From assembly GCA_041916675.1 (NCBI GenBank), contig JAYRZB010000004.1, positions 124,001 to 188,000 of the forward strand: DNA of 64,000 nt. The letters are read 5' to 3'. This DNA is from JAYRZB01 sp041916675. GTDB lineage: Bacteria; Pseudomonadota; Alphaproteobacteria; Rhizobiales; Devosiaceae. Under the pieces are notes generated by a model that was not told the origin of the DNA, did not search any database, and saw only the letters and a program-made list of their open reading frames with translations. Of this stretch, positions 26,206-34,641 are shown one piece after another (the first letter of the stretch is position 1; each line of letters opens with the position of its first letter). The position numbers and the translations under genes were made by a program.

Positions 26206-26685
26206 ATGAGCCTGACCATCCGCAGCGCCGTGGCGGCCGATACTGCGCTGGTCATGCGCTTTGTGCGCGACCTCGCAGAGTATGAAAAGCTGCTCGATGA
26301 GGTCACCGCCAGCGAAGCTGACATTGCCCGCGACCTGTTCGGCGATCAGCCGCGCGTGTTCTGCGAGATTGCAGAGTGGGAGGGCCGGCCCGTCGGCTTT
26401 GCGCTCTGGTTCTATACATACTCAACCTTTCAGGGCCGGCATGGCATCTGGCTGGAAGACTTGTACGTCGATCCCGAGGCGCGAGGGAAAGGCGTTGGTA
26501 AGGCATTGCTGGCCAATCTGGCGCGGCGCTGCATCAATGAAGGTCTGGGGCGGCTTGCCTGGTGGGTGTTGAACTGGAACAAGCTTTCCATTGATTTCTA
26601 CATCGCCCAGGGCGCTGTGATGCATGATGAATGGACCACGTGCCGGGTCAGCGGCGATGCGCTTAACAGGCTGGGGCGGCTGTGA
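26206..26685 (+). CDS. GNAT acetyltransferase, diamine-acetyltransferase-like
   Basis: A GNAT-fold N-acetyltransferase of 159 residues. The acetyl-CoA loop is RGKGVGKALL (93-102), preceded by HGIWLEDLYVDPE, and the late motif is VLNWNKLSIDFYIAQGAV. The LEDLYV plus N-W-N arrangement resembles the spermidine/spermine N1-acetyltransferase branch, so a polyamine or amino-acid amine may be the substrate; this is inference. Its stop overlaps the GTG start of folA. Confidence 0.85.
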   Translation: MSLTIRSAVAADTALVMRFVRDLAEYEKLLDEVTASEADIARDLFGDQPRVFCEIAEWEGRPVGFALWFYTYSTFQGRHGIWLEDLYVDPEARGKGVGKALLANLARRCINEGLGRLAWWVLNWNKLSIDFYIAQGAVMHDEWTTCRVSGDALNRLGRL

Positions 26686-27197
26686 GCATCCGCGTGTCGA
26701 TGATTTCTGCGGTGGCCGAAAATGGCGTGATTGGGGCTTCCAACGCCATGCCTTGGCATCTGCCGGGCGACTTTGCTTTCTTCAAGCGCATTACCATGGG
26801 TAAGCCGCTCATCATGGGGCGCAAGACGTTCGAAAGCATCGGCAAGCCTTTGCCAGGCCGCACCAATATCGTCGTCTCATCAAATCCGGGTTACCGGCCC
26901 GAAGGCGTTCTGGTCGCGACCAGCCCTGATGAAGCACTTGAGCTTGCGCTCTCGGTTGCCGCCGGGCAGGGCGCCGATGAGGTGATGATCGGGGGCGGAG
27001 GTGTGCTCTATCAAGCACTTATGGACCGTGCGGACCGGCTGTACATCACCCATGTCGCCTTGTCCCCTCCGGGCGATACGCTGTTTCCGGCCATAGACCC
27101 TGCCATCTGGCAGGTGGCAGACACGCCTGAAGTTGTCCCCTCGACCAAGGACACTGCGTCCTTTCGCATCAAGGTTTACGACCGGGCCGCTCATTGA
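26682..27197 (+). CDS. folA: Dihydrofolate reductase
   Basis: FolA reduces dihydrofolate to tetrahydrofolate with NADPH, completing the thymidylate cycle begun by ThyA. The 171-residue protein shows VAENGVIGASNAMPWHLPGDFAFFKRITMG with the substrate-binding aspartate (GD) and LIMGRKTFESIGKPLPGRTNIVVS for cofactor binding; the later glycine pair lies in VMIGGGGVLYQAL. The start is GTG within the stop of the acetyltransferase gene. The 65 bases to hflK hold an AAAGGTGAG ribosome site but no terminator. Confidence 0.95.
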   Translation: MSIRVSMISAVAENGVIGASNAMPWHLPGDFAFFKRITMGKPLIMGRKTFESIGKPLPGRTNIVVSSNPGYRPEGVLVATSPDEALELALSVAAGQGADEVMIGGGGVLYQALMDRADRLYITHVALSPPGDTLFPAIDPAIWQVADTPEVVPSTKDTASFRIKVYDRAAH

Positions 27198-27262
27198 TCC
27201 GGTGATGGGCCTTGCCTATATAGGTTCAACGCAAAAATCCAAGAACAACCGAAAGGTGAGAG

Positions 27263-28342
27263 ATGCCCTGGGATAACAATGGTGGTGGAGGCGGTGGCCG
27301 CAACAATAATGGCGGTCCATGGGGTCAGGCACCCGGAGGCGGCGGCCCTCGCAAAAGCGGTGGCACGCCAAACCTCGAGGAAATCCTGAACCGCGGCCGA
27401 GATCGCTTCCAGGGCGGCATGCCGGGTGGCCGATGGGCCATCCTGGGCGGCGTTCTTGTCATTCTCGCCTTCTGGGGCTTCAACGCCATTTACACCGTGG
27501 ACGCCCAGGAACGTGGCGTGCGCCTGCGCTTCGGCCAGCCGCTGCCGGATCTGGCCGAACCGGGCCTGCATTTCCATTGGTGGCCGATTGAAAGCGTCGA
27601 GAAGGTCACCATCACTGAAAACCAGACCGAGATTGGTTCCATCGCTGGCAATCGCAGCCGCAGCGGCGAGGGCCTGATGCTGTCGGGTGATCAGAACATT
27701 GTGGACATGAAGTTCTCGGTGCTGTGGTCGGTTGCCCGTCCCATCGACTATCTGTTCAAGGTGCGTGAGCCTGATGACATGGTGCGCTCGGTCGCTGAAA
27801 GCGCTATGCGCGAAGTGGTGGGCCGCCGTCCGGCGCAGGACATTTTCCGCGATGACCGCGCCGGTATTGCGCTCGAAGTCCAGCAGATCACCCAGTCCAT
27901 TCTCGATAACTACGGCCTTGGCGTGCGCGTCAGCCAGATTGCCATCGAAAACGTGGCGCCGCCCGCCGAAGTGGCCGATGCGTTCGATGAAGTGCAGCGC
28001 GCTGAACAGGACGAAGATCGGTTCCGCGAGGAAGCCCGCCAATACACCAACACCCTGCTTGGCGATGCCCGTGGTCAGGCCGCGCAGATGCGTGAAGATG
28101 CCGCCGCCTACAAGGATCGCGTGCTCAAAGAAGCCCAGGGCGAGGCCGCGCGCTTCACTTCAGTCTACGACGAGTACGTGAAGGCCCCGGAAGTCACCCG
28201 CAAGCGGCTTTATCTCGAAACCATGGAGCAGGTGCTCGGCGGTTCGGACAAGGTGATTGTTGAAAGCGGCCAGGGTGGAACGGGTGTTGTGCCCTATCTG
28301 CCCCTGCCTGAACTGCGTTCCAAATCGGCTGTGGGGAACTAA
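27263..28342 (+). CDS. hflK: FtsH protease regulator HflK
   Basis: HflK with HflC forms a large membrane cage that surrounds and modulates the FtsH protease. The 359-residue protein has a Gly/Asn-rich cytoplasmic N-terminus (1-35), one transmembrane segment at about 58-76, and then the SPFH/prohibitin domain starting VDAQERGVRLRFGQPLPDLAEPGLHFHWWP. A charged helical region (about 250-300) precedes the C-terminus. hflC starts three bases after the stop. The hflK-hflC-DUF2065-degP order is a conserved periplasmic quality-control operon. Confidence 0.95.
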   Translation: MPWDNNGGGGGGRNNNGGPWGQAPGGGGPRKSGGTPNLEEILNRGRDRFQGGMPGGRWAILGGVLVILAFWGFNAIYTVDAQERGVRLRFGQPLPDLAEPGLHFHWWPIESVEKVTITENQTEIGSIAGNRSRSGEGLMLSGDQNIVDMKFSVLWSVARPIDYLFKVREPDDMVRSVAESAMREVVGRRPAQDIFRDDRAGIALEVQQITQSILDNYGLGVRVSQIAIENVAPPAEVADAFDEVQRAEQDEDRFREEARQYTNTLLGDARGQAAQMREDAAAYKDRVLKEAQGEAARFTSVYDEYVKAPEVTRKRLYLETMEQVLGGSDKVIVESGQGGTGVVPYLPLPELRSKSAVGN

Positions 28343-28345
28343 GCC

Positions 28346-29317
28346 ATGAACCGTCTTGTCATTCTTGGCATTGCCGTCCTCGCCGCGCTCTACGTGCTGT
28401 TCTCGTCGCTCTTCATCGTGAACGAGCGTGAACAGGCTATCGTCATGCGCTTCGGCCAGATCACCCAGGTTTATGAAGAGCCCGGCCTTTATTTCAAGCT
28501 GCCCACGTCGGTGGTCGATTCAGTGCAGATCATCGAATCCCGCCTGCTGCGTTATGACATTTCCGACATGACAGTGCAGGTTTCGGGAGGCAAATTCTAC
28601 AAAGTCGATGCGTTCCTGACTTATCGCATCACCGATCCGCGCTCGTTCCGTGCCAACCTGCTGGGCGATCTCGGCCTTGCTGAAGACCGCATTTCGACGC
28701 GTTTCGATGCCGCCCTGCGCCAGGTCTATGGTCTGCGGGAATTCAACGCGGCGCTCTCCGATCAGCGAACCGCGATGATGAACGAAGCCCGCGATCTGAT
28801 CCGCCGCGACATGGTGGAACTGGGCATCGATATCGTCGATGTCCGGATCCTCCGTACCGATCTGACTGATCAGGTGTCGGCCCAGACCTACGACCGCATG
28901 AAGGCCGAACGTCTTGCCGAAGCCGCCCTGCTGCGCGCCCGTGGTAAGGAAGCTGCGCAGACCCTGCGTGCGGTTGCCGACCGTCAGGCTGTCGAGATCA
29001 TGGCCGAAGCCCGCCGTGATAGCGAAATTCTGCGTGGTGAGGGCGAAGCGGCCCGCAGCGCCGTGTTTGCCGAAGCCTATAGCGCAGATCCTGAGTTCTT
29101 CGAGTTCTATCGCTCCATGCAGTCGTACCGCACTGCTCTGGGGGCGGAGGGAACCACGATGGTGCTCTCGCCTGACTCGGCCTTCTTCCGCTATTTCGGC
29201 ACCAATGACGACGTCAACTCCGGCGCTATTCTGTCGGGCCAGCCTGACGCCGTACCGGCTCCCCCGGCTGCCGTTCCGGCTGCGGAAACACCGGCCCAGC
29301 CTGCCGTGGCGCAGTGA
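28346..29317 (+). CDS. hflC: FtsH protease regulator HflC
   Basis: HflC is the partner of HflK. The 323-residue protein has an N-terminal transmembrane helix (about 4-22) and an SPFH domain beginning VNEREQAIVMRFGQITQVYEEPGLYFKLP. The helical part contains MKAERLAEAALLRARGKEAAQTLRA, the charged coil typical of the family. The tail is Ala/Pro-rich. Its stop overlaps the GTG start of the DUF2065 gene. With HflK it is expected in the inner membrane with the bulk in the periplasm. Confidence 0.95.
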   Translation: MNRLVILGIAVLAALYVLFSSLFIVNEREQAIVMRFGQITQVYEEPGLYFKLPTSVVDSVQIIESRLLRYDISDMTVQVSGGKFYKVDAFLTYRITDPRSFRANLLGDLGLAEDRISTRFDAALRQVYGLREFNAALSDQRTAMMNEARDLIRRDMVELGIDIVDVRILRTDLTDQVSAQTYDRMKAERLAEAALLRARGKEAAQTLRAVADRQAVEIMAEARRDSEILRGEGEAARSAVFAEAYSADPEFFEFYRSMQSYRTALGAEGTTMVLSPDSAFFRYFGTNDDVNSGAILSGQPDAVPAPPAAVPAAETPAQPAVAQ

Positions 29318-29511
29318 TTGCGCTGGCGACGGCAGTCGCGCTGGCGATTGCCGTCGAAGGGTTGCTCTACGCAGCCTTTCCGGACCAGATGAAAAAGATG
29401 CTGGCATCGCTTCTTGCCATGCCGGCATCAAAAATACGTGTGATTGGTCTGTCTTGCGCTGGCGTCGGGCTTGTTCTCTTGTGGCTCATACGCACACTCT
29501 GGCCGGTATAA
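29314..29511 (+). CDS. DUF2065 small membrane protein
   Basis: A 65-residue protein with two hydrophobic helices: IALATAVALAIAVEGLLYAAFP and VIGLSCAGVGLVLLWLI, joined by a basic loop DQMKKMLASLLAMPASK. This is the DUF2065 (YjeT-like) pattern, which usually sits just after hflC. The start is GTG overlapping the hflC stop. Function is not known; its place suggests a role in the HflKC-FtsH or Do protease pathway. Confidence 0.85.
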   Translation: MIALATAVALAIAVEGLLYAAFPDQMKKMLASLLAMPASKIRVIGLSCAGVGLVLLWLIRTLWPV

Positions 29512-29559
29512 CCAGAAATGCGGTGGCTGCCGGGAGCCAACTTGCGCCAGGAGACGGAC

Positions 29560-31038
29560 ATGAATTTTCGTACAATGTTGATAGCCGGTCTGGCGGCATC
29601 ATTTTTCGCCGGGTTTGGCCCGGCCCTTGCCCAGGGCCCTGAATCGGTTGCCAAGCTGGCGCGCGAACTGTCTCCTGCCGTCGTCAACATCAGCACCTCC
29701 CGCCGCATTGATGGCGGAGCCGGCGTGCCATTTCCACAAGCGCCCGAAGGTTCGCCACTCAACGAGTTTTTTGACGAGCACAACCCGAACGAGGGCCTTG
29801 GCCCCGAGCAGATGGATGAAGCGCGCAGCCTCGGCTCCGGCTTCATTATCGATTCCGACGGCACGATCGTCACCAACAACCACGTGATTGAGGGCGCCGA
29901 GGAAATCCTGGTTTTCCTCACCGACGGCACCCGGTTGCCGGCCCGCATTGTCGGCGCCGATGAAAAGACTGATCTTGCCGTGCTCAAGGTCGATGCGGGC
30001 CGGGAACTTCCCTTTGTCGAGTTCGGCGACAGCGAGGAGGCGGAGGTCGGCGATTGGGTCATGGCCATCGGCAACCCGTTTGGCCTTGGTGGCTCGGTGA
30101 CGCTGGGCATCGTTTCAGCGCGCAACCGTGACATCGAGTCCGGTCCCTATGACAGCTTCATCCAGACCGATGCATCCATCAACCAGGGCAATTCCGGCGG
30201 GCCGCTTTTCGATATGGACGGCAAAGTCGTTGGCATTAACACAGCCATTATTGCCCGCGGCGGCTCCTCCTTGGGCATTGGCTTTGCCGTGCCCGGCAAC
30301 CTGGCCAAGCCGGTGCTGGAGCAACTGGTCGAATATGGCGAAACCCGGCGCGGCTGGCTCGGCGTCGGTATTCAGGAGGTCACGGACGACATTGCGGCCA
30401 GCCTTGGCCGCGCCAACACGCGCGGCGCGCTGGTTATCGATGTGACGGCCGGCGGCCCTTCAGAGGGTGCGCTCAAAGATGGCGACCTCATTCTCGAATT
30501 CGATGGAAAGCCGATCGAACGCATGCGCGATCTGCCGCGAGTGGTGGCCGAGACGGCGGTGGGCAAAGCGGTCAAGGTGCTGGTGCTGCGAGGCGGTAAC
30601 GAGGTGACGCTGGACGTGACACTCGGCCGTCTGGAAGTGGGTGAGGCGTTGCCGCCGAACGCCGACACACCTCAGGATACAACACCCGCACCAAACAACG
30701 ATCGGCCCGCCGATCCTCCCGTCGGCCCGGCGCCTGGCCTTCCGGAACTGCTGGGTTTTGATGCTGCTCCGATCAACGACGATCACCGCAAACAGTTTGC
30801 CTTGCCTGAGGGCATTGATGGCGTGGTCGTCATTGAAGTCACGCCCGGTACCGACGTCTATGAGAAGGGCATGCTGCCGGGCCTGGTGATTATCGAAGTC
30901 AACCAGCAGCCGGTAAGCACCGTCGCCGATGTCACCGAAAAGGTGAGTGAAGCCAAGGAGGCCGGACGTCCGGCTGTGCTGTTCAAAGTCACCGATCCGA
31001 GTGGAGCCAGCCGCTTCGTGGCGGTGAAGTTCCCCTAA
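29560..31038 (+). CDS. degP: Do/DegP family periplasmic serine protease
   Basis: A periplasmic serine protease and chaperone. The ATG at 29560 follows AGGAG and yields 492 residues with a signal peptide (MNFRTMLIAGLAASFFAGFGPALAQ); an ATG 14 codons upstream has no good ribosome site. The triad is His108 (TNNHVIEG), Asp138 (KTDLAVLKV) and Ser212 (QGNSGGPLF). Two PDZ domains follow: one from about 285 and a second at the C-terminus (DGVVVIEVTPGTDVYEKGM). A Pro/Asp-rich linker joins them. The stop overlaps the convergent acetyltransferase stop by 4 bases. Confidence 0.95.
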   Translation: MNFRTMLIAGLAASFFAGFGPALAQGPESVAKLARELSPAVVNISTSRRIDGGAGVPFPQAPEGSPLNEFFDEHNPNEGLGPEQMDEARSLGSGFIIDSDGTIVTNNHVIEGAEEILVFLTDGTRLPARIVGADEKTDLAVLKVDAGRELPFVEFGDSEEAEVGDWVMAIGNPFGLGGSVTLGIVSARNRDIESGPYDSFIQTDASINQGNSGGPLFDMDGKVVGINTAIIARGGSSLGIGFAVPGNLAKPVLEQLVEYGETRRGWLGVGIQEVTDDIAASLGRANTRGALVIDVTAGGPSEGALKDGDLILEFDGKPIERMRDLPRVVAETAVGKAVKVLVLRGGNEVTLDVTLGRLEVGEALPPNADTPQDTTPAPNNDRPADPPVGPAPGLPELLGFDAAPINDDHRKQFALPEGIDGVVVIEVTPGTDVYEKGMLPGLVIIEVNQQPVSTVADVTEKVSEAKEAGRPAVLFKVTDPSGASRFVAVKFP

Positions 31039-31592
31039 AGGGACAGCTTCGGGTTGGCGATCCGATAGAGCACGTGGGGCCGCAACAGATGGCCCTCGGG
31101 CACTTCGGGGTGGTCGAAGTCATCAGCAGCCGATCGCACCATTCCGATCTTTTCCATCACCCGGCGGCTGGGCAGATTGACGGCGGCGGTGAATGCCACG
31201 ATCTCGCGTGCGTTGAGCACCTCCCAGGCAAACTGCAGGCACGCGCGGGCCGCTTCCGGTGCATAGCCCTGTCCCCAGAACGTCTTGCCGAGTTGCCAGC
31301 CGATCTCGATTTCGGGGCCGGAGGGAATAGCGCTTCGTATCGGCTCACGGATCGGCGCAAGCCCGGTCATGCCGATGAAGGCGCCATCCGCCTTGCGTTC
31401 AACCGCCTGTAAGGTCATGCCGTGCTCGGCCAGCCGCGCAATGGCGCGGTCGATCCCCGCGTCGGCATCGGCGCGGGTTCCGACCTCGGGGAAAAACCGG
31501 CGCACTATCGGATCGCTGATCACTTCGGTGAAGGGCGCGCGGTCCTCATCTTTCCAGTTCCGGACAATCAAGCGTTCGGTTTCAAGTCTCAT
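31035..31592 (-). CDS. GNAT acetyltransferase, RimJ/RimL-like
   Basis: The 185-residue product has the RimJ/RimL pattern: it opens MRLETERLIVRNWKDEDRAPF, contains IGWQLGKTFWGQGYAPEAARACLQFAW as the acetyl-CoA region, and ends with VNLPSRRVMEKIGMVRSAADDFDHPEVPEGH. Such enzymes acetylate protein N-termini, amino acids or small amines; the substrate is open. Its start overlaps the serB stop (serB is upstream on the same strand), so the two are probably cotranscribed. Its stop is interleaved with that of degP. Confidence 0.88.
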   Translation of the reverse strand: MRLETERLIVRNWKDEDRAPFTEVISDPIVRRFFPEVGTRADADAGIDRAIARLAEHGMTLQAVERKADGAFIGMTGLAPIREPIRSAIPSGPEIEIGWQLGKTFWGQGYAPEAARACLQFAWEVLNAREIVAFTAAVNLPSRRVMEKIGMVRSAADDFDHPEVPEGHLLRPHVLYRIANPKLSL

Positions 31593-32461
31593 CGGACGAT
31601 TTCGTCCTCGGTAAAGCCTTGCAGATAGAGCAGGGCGGTCAGATCCCCGTGGTCGATCCGGACCCGGGCCTGTGCCGCAACGGAGGGCTTGGCATGCAGG
31701 GCGACGCCAATGCCGGCAGCCCCGATCATATCGAGATCGTTGGCGCCATCGCCCACCGCCATAGACTGCGCCACCGGTACGAATCGTTCTGCGCAGAGCG
31801 CCAACAGCCGCTCGCGCTTGGTATTCTTGTCCACGATTGGCTTGGCCACTGTGCCGGTCAGCAGGTCGCCATTGAATTCGAGCACATTGGCCACCGCCTC
31901 GTCGAACCCGATGCGTTTGGCGAAATAGTCGGCAAAGAACGTGAACCCACCCGAAACAAGCGCGGTATAGGCGCCATAAGCTTTCATGGTCTGGATCAGC
32001 GCCCGACCGCCGGGGGCAAGGGTGATCTGCTCGCGACGCACCTGCTCGATCCTCGATTTTGCGAGGCCTTTGAGCAATTTCACCCGTTGGTCGAGCGCGG
32101 CCTCAAAATCAAGTTCGCCGTTCATGGCGCGCGCGGTAATGTCGGCAACCTCGGCCTTGATGCCAACGGCATCGGCCAGTTCGTCGATGCACTCCTCGTT
32201 GATCATCGTCGAATCCATATCGGCCACCAGCACTTGCTTGCGGCGCCCTTCGTAGGGCAGGAAGGCGACATCAATCGGGGCTTTGCCGATTATTGCCCGA
32301 GCCGTTTCCTCCGGATCAGTTGACTTCGGCATGATGATCTCGCAGGCAATGCCGTGGTGCAGCCAGTTCAGTTGGCCGCCCGTTTCGGTGGCCACCCGGC
32401 CGGCAAGCGCAATCTCGAATTGAGGGTCAGCGGGGTTGGCGATCAGGCAAAGAACCGACAT
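31589..32461 (-). CDS. serB: Phosphoserine phosphatase SerB
   Basis: SerB completes serine synthesis by removing phosphate from phosphoserine. The 290-residue protein has an N-terminal regulatory part (1-75) and a HAD phosphatase domain. The nucleophile motif is DMDSTMINEECIDELAD with Asp81 and Asp83. Motif II is LVSGGFTFFADYFA, and the metal-binding motif is AVGDGANDLDMIGAAGIGVALHAKP. The stop overlaps the acetyltransferase start. Only 26 bases separate its start from that of the divergent miaA, so its promoter must extend into miaA. Confidence 0.95.
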   Translation of the reverse strand: MSVLCLIANPADPQFEIALAGRVATETGGQLNWLHHGIACEIIMPKSTDPEETARAIIGKAPIDVAFLPYEGRRKQVLVADMDSTMINEECIDELADAVGIKAEVADITARAMNGELDFEAALDQRVKLLKGLAKSRIEQVRREQITLAPGGRALIQTMKAYGAYTALVSGGFTFFADYFAKRIGFDEAVANVLEFNGDLLTGTVAKPIVDKNTKRERLLALCAERFVPVAQSMAVGDGANDLDMIGAAGIGVALHAKPSVAAQARVRIDHGDLTALLYLQGFTEDEIVR

Positions 32462-32487
32462 GGTCTACTTTCTATGGAGGCGGAAAA

Positions 32488-33420
32488 GTGTCGAACGCGG
32501 CCCCGGTCAAGCGCGCGGTTTTGATAGCGGGTCCCACCGCCAGCGGCAAGTCGGCGCTGGCACTTGCTCGCGCCCAGGCGTGCGGCGGCGTGATCGTCAA
32601 CACTGATGCCCTTCAGGTCTATGGCGTGCTTGAGCGCCTCTCGGCCCGCCCTTCGTCGGCTGATATGGCACGTGCCCCGCATCGGCTCTATGGCACGGTC
32701 GATCCTGCCATACGCTTCTCCACTGGCGGTTGGCTGTCGGCGGTGCAGGACATTCTTGCTGAGGAGGCGGGGCAGGGGCGGCCATTGATTTTTGTTGGCG
32801 GCACGGGGCTTTACTTCGATGCGCTCACAAACGGATTCGCCGACGTCCCGCCCGTTGCTGCTGAGATCACCGCGGAAATTCAGGCCGAAGTTTCGCGCCT
32901 CGACGCAGATGGTCGGGCACGGCTGATCGCATTGAAAGACCCGGAAATGGCTGCGCGCCTGAGTGCGCCCGATCCGCAACGAGTGGTCCGTGCCCTTGCC
33001 GTGCTCCAGTCAACCGGGCGCTCACTGGCCTATTTTCAGGATCATCTGCAAAGCGGACTGCTTGATGGCTTTGCGGTCGAACGGATCGTCCTCAACCCGG
33101 ACCGCGACATTCTGCGCGAGCGGATTGCCCGCCGATTCTCCACCATGCTGGAGGACGGTGCTGTCGAAGAGGTCAAGGCTCTGCTGGCTCTTGGGCTTGA
33201 CCCAGCCCTACCGGCGATGAAGGCAATCGGGGTGCCGGAAATCACCGATTGGCTGAACGGACGACTGACTCGGGACGAAGCCGTTGAGCGCGCGGTCATC
33301 GCCACACGGCAATATGCCAAGCGTCAACGCACCTGGTTCCGCAACCGCATGGGCGACTGGATCTGGATCGACCCGCTGGAGCTGAACTCATCACCCGGGG
33401 GCACGGCATTGGGGGATTGA
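32488..33420 (+). CDS. miaA: tRNA dimethylallyltransferase MiaA
   Basis: MiaA attaches an isopentenyl group to A37 of tRNAs that read codons starting with U. The 310-residue protein starts with GTG after GGAGG. The P-loop is GPTASGKSALA; then come VNTDALQVYGVL, the substrate-binding FVGGTGLYFDALTNG, DPQRVVRALAV, and the late RQYAKRQRTWFRN motif. It lies head-to-head with serB. A secreted protein gene follows after 31 bases. Confidence 0.95.
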   Translation: MSNAAPVKRAVLIAGPTASGKSALALARAQACGGVIVNTDALQVYGVLERLSARPSSADMARAPHRLYGTVDPAIRFSTGGWLSAVQDILAEEAGQGRPLIFVGGTGLYFDALTNGFADVPPVAAEITAEIQAEVSRLDADGRARLIALKDPEMAARLSAPDPQRVVRALAVLQSTGRSLAYFQDHLQSGLLDGFAVERIVLNPDRDILRERIARRFSTMLEDGAVEEVKALLALGLDPALPAMKAIGVPEITDWLNGRLTRDEAVERAVIATRQYAKRQRTWFRNRMGDWIWIDPLELNSSPGGTALGD

Positions 33421-33451
33421 CGAAGCACGCGGCTTTCCGTCAACTCGGCCC

Positions 33452-34168
33452 ATGCGCTTCACATTTGCCACTCTCGCCTTTCTCGCCATTACCTCTTATT
33501 CGCTGGCACAGGATGCTCCTGCGGCGACCCCGCTTCTGAGCACGGTGCTTGCCCAAAACTACGAGCAGACGTTCGCCGTGCTCGAGGCTGATTTCCCCGA
33601 TGATTTCAAGGCTTTGACCGCAGCGATCAAGGAAATCGAGCTCAAGCCGGTCAAGGATGAGATCAAGCAGGCGACCGCTTTCAAGCTTTTAACTGATCTG
33701 CGCAAAAAGTACCGCCATCGTATGCCGTTTGCACCTCAGGCCGATCAGTCCAAAATTCTGCTGCATCTCGCCGACTTCCATGACGCGGTGTTCAAGGTGG
33801 AAGGCCCCAAGGTCTGCGGAAACTTCGCGCTGAATGGAGCCGCAGCCCTGTTTGAAACCGGCAGCCTTACCCGTTATTCCGAACAACTCGATACTCAGTC
33901 GGCGGCCTACTTCAAAGCCATTGTGTCGGCTATTGAATCGCCCGACTACCATGGACCGGTCACCCAGAACGACTGGAGCGCGGTGCTGGGTGCCATGGTC
34001 GGTGGCGGGGCGCCGGAAAGTTATCTCAAGGTTCTGGCCGACAACAAATCCGACATTCCGGAGCGCTGCCCGGCATTGGTGGCCATGTTCCGGACTGCCG
34101 CACTACTCAAAGGCCCCGAAGGCGAGCGCGCCCGGTCGGATCTGGCGCAGAACGTAACAGGGTACTAG
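33452..34168 (+). CDS. Secreted protein of unknown function
   Basis: I do not recognise this 238-residue protein. It begins with a signal peptide (MRFTFATLAFLAITSYSLAQ) so it is probably periplasmic. The rest is mainly alpha-helical, with a charged helix around FKALTAAIKEIELKPVKDEIKQATAF (about 50-75). Two cysteines (in PKVCGNFA and ERCPALVA) could form a disulfide in the periplasm. The stop is interleaved with the stop of the convergent YbaK-type gene in the tetramer CTAG. Confidence 0.65.
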   Translation: MRFTFATLAFLAITSYSLAQDAPAATPLLSTVLAQNYEQTFAVLEADFPDDFKALTAAIKEIELKPVKDEIKQATAFKLLTDLRKKYRHRMPFAPQADQSKILLHLADFHDAVFKVEGPKVCGNFALNGAAALFETGSLTRYSEQLDTQSAAYFKAIVSAIESPDYHGPVTQNDWSAVLGAMVGGGAPESYLKVLADNKSDIPERCPALVAMFRTAALLKGPEGERARSDLAQNVTGY

Positions 34169-34641
34169 ACGACCACCAGGCGCTGCGCACCTGTGGTCCG
34201 TTCGAGATCGGCCGGCGTGATCTCAAAAACCGAACGCGCCTGCCCGGCTGCCGCCCATACAGTCTCAAACGCGAACAACCCTTCGTCGATCACCGAATTG
34301 AGCGGAGCAGGATGACCGAAGGGTGATACCCCGCCAATGGCAAAGCCGGTCGCTTCGCGCACCATGTCGGCGTCGGCCCGTTCCAGTGCTTCGCCCAACT
34401 GGCGGCCAAGGCGCTTTTCGTGCACCCGGTTAGCGCCCGAGACAAGGATCAGATAGGGTTTGCCACTGGTGGCGCCTTTGAATACCAGCGATTTAACGAT
34501 CCGCCCAACCTCGATACCCAGCGCTTCAGCGGCCATCTGAGCGGTCGTGGCGAGTTGATCGAGTACAACAACCTTTCCCGGTAGACCGTGTCTGGCCAAT
34601 GCTTCGGCGACTTTGAGTTCGGAGGCGCGCAGTTCGGTCAT
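34165..34641 (-). CDS. YbaK/EbsC-type aminoacyl-tRNA deacylase
   Basis: A 158-residue member of the YbaK/ProX editing family, which hydrolyses misacylated tRNA such as Cys-tRNA(Pro). Seen: TELRASELKVAEALARHGL, the core IGVEVGRIVKSLVFKGA-like segment (IEVGRIVKSLVFKGATSGKPYLIL), the ATGFAIGGVSPFGH loop and FETVWAAAGQARSVFEI. The ATG at 34641 overlaps the stop of the upstream MATE gene (ATGA), so the two are coupled. The frame is open upstream, but the overlap decides the start. Confidence 0.88.
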   Translation of the reverse strand: MTELRASELKVAEALARHGLPGKVVVLDQLATTAQMAAEALGIEVGRIVKSLVFKGATSGKPYLILVSGANRVHEKRLGRQLGEALERADADMVREATGFAIGGVSPFGHPAPLNSVIDEGLFAFETVWAAAGQARSVFEITPADLERTTGAQRLVVV

